Positions 21,038 to 22,040 of a stretch of 22,040 nucleotides of DNA are shown one piece after another (the stretch's first letter is position 1; every line of letters begins with the position of its first letter). The notes under the pieces were generated by a model. The model saw only the letters and a program-made list of their open reading frames with translations. It was not told the origin of the DNA and ran no database searches. The translations under genes were made by a program, and so were the position numbers. Origin of the DNA: Ectocarpus siliculosus (taxonomy: Eukaryota; Sar; Phaeophyceae; Ectocarpales; Ectocarpaceae); NCBI GenBank assembly GCA_000310025.1, contig FN649752.1:2513041-2535080 (forward strand), given 5' to 3'.

Positions 21038-21794
21038 TGTATACACCTCGCTCGACATCGGTTTTCTGGCAATTTTTTTCTCTCTCTCTCCTTTCGTTTG
21101 GGTAGGTGTGTTTTGTTGCCGTCCGTCCCACGCCCGCAGAAAGACACAATACAGTAAGAGTTTTGGTACACCCGTGTGTACGGCATGAAGATGCGGTGGG
21201 TGATGTTCCGTGTTTTCTTGGACTGGTCACCGGCTTAGCTACACTTTTTTGAGTCGGCTCTGCGTGGTGGTTTTTGGCGCAGTACGATGACGTGGGTTCG
21301 GAAAACGCACTCCTCCTGCATTCCGCCTGTTCTTGGATCGGTGCAGCCGTCAACACGTTGATAGATCGGCTTCCACACGACATGATGATGGAATGCAGAA
21401 GAGAAGGAAGAGTCCATGCCATGCCTCCTGCGTTGATTGGTTCCGTCTTGGACGCCGGTTGAACCCCGCCCCACCGTACTCCGTCCCCTCTCAACCACGC
21501 ACACACACACGTTTTTTTTTGTTTTTCTTGACCGAAAAGCCCTCGAACTAATTTTGTTCCCGTGACTTGTATATTTTTCTTGCGCATCATTAAAAAAAAA
21601 AAAAACAGGGTTGTTTCTTCCGCATGGTCGCTTTTGCCGGCGAACGCGTGCTCGAGCTGGAGGCCCCCATCCGCAACGACGACACCAAGGCTACGCTGGC
21701 GGGGTGGGGCCGTACCCAGGACGAGGTCGAGGGCGGCCGGCGGCGCCTGGAGCCGGCCATGGTGCGGGAGTGCTTCGAGTACCTTTTTTCCAAG
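13097..21794 (+). CDS. TCP11 (T-complex 11)-domain protein, plant/algal type, 3' end outside window
   Basis: Joined exons 13097-13374, 13739-13781, 16084-16190, 17610-19881, 20511-20822, 21609-21794 (1066 codons, phases matched). Order: low-complexity Gln/Gly/Ala N-terminus; Arg/Lys/Glu-rich coiled coil (about 60-260) including SLENIKNARAMHNRRV and RSLRQRMLSHTSRVSERKTR; the LQAWWRC and AIQAFLRR helices; a helical central region with ARVAFCRRFAEWKRKDAVRL; an acidic/poly-Ala linker; then the TCP11 domain with YWSTVESHV, ELRDKIIGLTPRRRDL, MDVELLEQMMDYGAFD and LEAPIRNDD. Family knowledge: TCP11 proteins are linked in mammals to sperm function and cAMP/PKA signalling; plant homologues are poorly characterised. 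No catalytic function is visible. ATG 13097 has A at -3 and G at +4. The domain's C-terminus continues beyond the window. Confidence 0.85.
13739..13781 (+). CDS. Exon 2 of the TCP11-like gene (43-nt microexon)
   Basis: The acceptor TTGTTGTGGCAG (AG at 13737-13738) follows a T/GT-rich tract and the donor is AGG|GTGAGA at 13782. It encodes DVQLQRRRKGIAER, extending the basic coiled coil. Phase 2 in and phase 0 out fit exons 1 and 3. Confidence 0.75.
15478..15589 (+). ncRNA. MicroRNA-precursor-like hairpin in intron 2 of the TCP11-like gene
   Basis: The arms 15478-15530 and 15537-15589 pair at 49 of 53 positions. Mismatches are at 15525, 15514, 15492 and 15484, with one G-T pair at 15523, and the loop is about 4-6 nt. 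A block of 21 consecutive Watson-Crick pairs (15493-15513 with 15554-15574) is the length of a mature miRNA duplex. The arms are identical enough that both strands translate to MLPHPGNMK. Total length of about 112 nt and intronic location suit brown-algal miRNA precursors. Alternatives are a small palindromic transposable element or an inverted duplication. Small-RNA evidence is needed to name it. Confidence 0.55.
16084..16190 (+). CDS. Exon 3 of the TCP11-like gene, ending at a GC splice donor
   Basis: The acceptor TTTTTCGGTACAG (AG at 16082-16083) follows a strong T-rich tract. It encodes LRKIGEAREAVDARFAENAA then QLMERQTEKQTSATR, a highly charged helix. The frame stops at 16210-16212, and the only fitting donor is CAG|GCAAGC at 16191-16196. 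That is the usual context of GC-AG introns and leaves phase 2, exactly what exon 4 requires. Confidence 0.72.
16262..16320. repeat. Degenerate TTGCTGG minisatellite in intron 3
   Basis: Repeated TGCTGGT / TTGCTGG / TTGCTGCTGC units. Local poly-Leu and poly-Cys/Trp translations are artefacts. Confidence 0.75.
16373..16441. repeat. 27-base G run and two-base N gap in intron 3
   Basis: An uninterrupted G run covers 16373-16399, followed at 16440-16441 by two undetermined bases next to GAATTCG. The combination marks a difficult or uncertain assembly point. The local sequence length should not be trusted. The exons on both sides keep phase, so the gene model does not depend on it. Confidence 0.85.
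17224..17255 (+). other. Short inverted repeat in intron 3
   Basis: CGCCT-GT-CAAGACG pairs with CGTCTTGAGGCG across a 6-nt loop, with a 2-nt bulge. It is too short and isolated to assign a function. Confidence 0.5.
17610..19881 (+). CDS. Exon 4 of the TCP11-like gene (main exon)
   Basis: A 2272-nt exon. The acceptor is CGTGATTCAG (AG at 17608-17609). The donor is placed at GGG|GTGGGT (19882), because then KEWLVPG joins VMISGETL in phase 0 with the spacing expected for the start of the TCP11 domain. It encodes the basic coiled coil, the LQAWWRC segment, the AIQAFLRRNMHPLKVANALL helix, the central helical region, and an acidic DDDDDDDDENMDTDD plus poly-Ala linker. The frame beyond the donor runs into poly-Gly from a G run at 19908-19930, consistent with intron. 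The 468-codon antisense frame is a Ser/Ala shadow. Confidence 0.82.
19908..19930. repeat. 23-base G run at the start of intron 4
   Basis: A continuous G run 26 nt downstream of the proposed exon 4 donor, on the sense strand. It may form G-quadruplex RNA in the intron. Its length may be uncertain. Confidence 0.85.
20231..20502. repeat. Simple repeats of intron 4: CT tract, CCTGCCTA units, AAAAC array
   Basis: The CT-rich run is at about 20241-20268, CCTGCCTAG/CCTGCCTAC units at about 20359-20396, and AAAAC pentamers at about 20471-20495. The AAAAC array lies directly before the exon 5 acceptor in place of a pyrimidine tract. Confidence 0.8.
20511..20822 (+). CDS. Exon 5 of the TCP11-like gene: start of TCP11 domain
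   Basis: Acceptor GAAAAACAG (AG at 20509-20510), donor GTT|GTAAAG (20823); an alternative donor is GAT|GTGGTG upstream. It encodes VMISGETLTVSMEEAIENQL, a Gly/Ala insert, VNAYWSTVESHVAAEDYTPL, ELRDKIIGLTPRRRDL and MDVELLEQMMDYGAFD. This matches the TCP11 pattern V.KAFWD...EQL..PDYS..L.LLKEIR, the LLPPR turn, and LDVDLIKQQAEHGALD. The family assignment rests mainly on this exon. Confidence 0.85.
21007..21034. repeat. (CTG)n triplet run in intron 5
   Basis: About nine uninterrupted CTG units following TTGTTGTTG. Intronic and probably length-variable. Confidence 0.9.
21609..21794 (+). CDS. Exon 6 of the TCP11-like gene: TCP11 domain continued
   Basis: The acceptor is AAAAACAG (AG at 21607-21608) after a 15-base A run, and the donor is AAG|GTGAGA (21795). 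It encodes RMVAFAGERVLELEAPIRND then DTKATLAGWGRTQDEVEGG, RRRLEPAMVRECFEYLFSK. This aligns to the family's LANYIIDLMASLCAPVRDEE segment and the following helix. The join leaves about six extra residues compared with the family pattern, so the exact 5' boundary is uncertain. Later exons lie to the right of the window. Confidence 0.75.
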
Positions 21795-22040
21795 GTGAGA
21801 TATTTACTTTAGGTTGGCCCACGGTAAAGGCGTCCGCGGCGGTTGGATCGGTTCGGTTCAGTGGATGGTCGTGCGAAGTTACTGAACGGAAAGAGACTCG
21901 AAGGGGAGAAACAAGAAGCTCCTCCTCCGCCGCCGCCGCCAGGGAAAAGGCCACCCGCGAAGCCGCCGCCGTTAGACCCTGTTACAAGGCCTGGCGGCGG
22001 GGGGGGGGGGGGGGGGGAAAGGGGCTTTTTCCTAAACAAT
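21795..22040 (+). other. Partial intron 6 of the TCP11-like gene, ending in a G run
   Basis: Starts GTGAGATATT. It contains GCC triplets near 21928-21940 and a 19-base G run at 21999-22017. The last 23 bases resemble the homopolymer-rich left end of the window and may be low quality. Confidence 0.6.

Noticed and set aside
1-22040. tRNA, rRNA, CRISPR arrays, intact transposons or viral genes
   Set aside because: Looked for on both strands. No cloverleaf with standard boxes, no regularly spaced direct repeats with unique spacers, and no transposase or reverse-transcriptase motifs were seen.

Overview
This is nuclear DNA from an intron-rich eukaryote. GC-rich exons full of GCC/GCA/GAG triplet runs, introns of 0.4-2.3 kb, many homopolymer runs, and a plant/stramenopile-type TCP11-like protein all fit a brown alga such as Ectocarpus or another stramenopile. 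That assignment is inference from style, not from a marker gene. Nothing prokaryotic (operons, ribosome binding sites, CRISPR, insertion sequences) was seen.

Two split genes diverge from a shared 5' region at about 10.97-13.10 kb. On the minus strand (10973 down to 1988) six exons join in phase into a predicted protein of about 1830 residues. It has a Lys-rich N-terminal block, a very long acidic low-complexity region with Trp-Gly repeats and tandem duplications, then an EGF-like repeat, a PSI-like cysteine cluster, one transmembrane helix and a cytoplasmic tail of about 215 residues. Most of the tail lies in three exons (3690-3243, 2812-2714, 2038-1988). They are easily missed because the main open frame appears to stop at 4189, and that TGA sits inside a consensus splice donor. 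The tail has a Trp-x-Trp-Asp acidic motif, a DDLF..LG..AKPTF motif and a terminal WVDDDLDDLLK, an arrangement reminiscent of EBAG9/RCAS1-type tails. No signal peptide is visible, so a 5' exon is probably missing from the model.

On the plus strand, from 13097 to beyond the right edge, lies a TCP11-domain gene of the plant/algal type. Its exons are 13097-13374, 13739-13781, 16084-16190, 17610-19881, 20511-20822 and 21609-21794, giving 1066 codons with the 3' end outside the window. Intron 3 appears to be a GC-AG intron. Intron 2 contains an almost perfect 112-nt inverted repeat (15478-15589) that looks like a microRNA precursor.

The flanks are poor. Bases 1-640 are G/T-rich with homopolymer runs and resemble low-quality contig-end sequence. 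641-1987 is probably 3' flank of the minus gene, with no supportable gene. There is a two-base N gap at 16440-16441 near a 27-base G run, and the window ends in another G run. No functional link between the two genes can be shown beyond their divergent arrangement.
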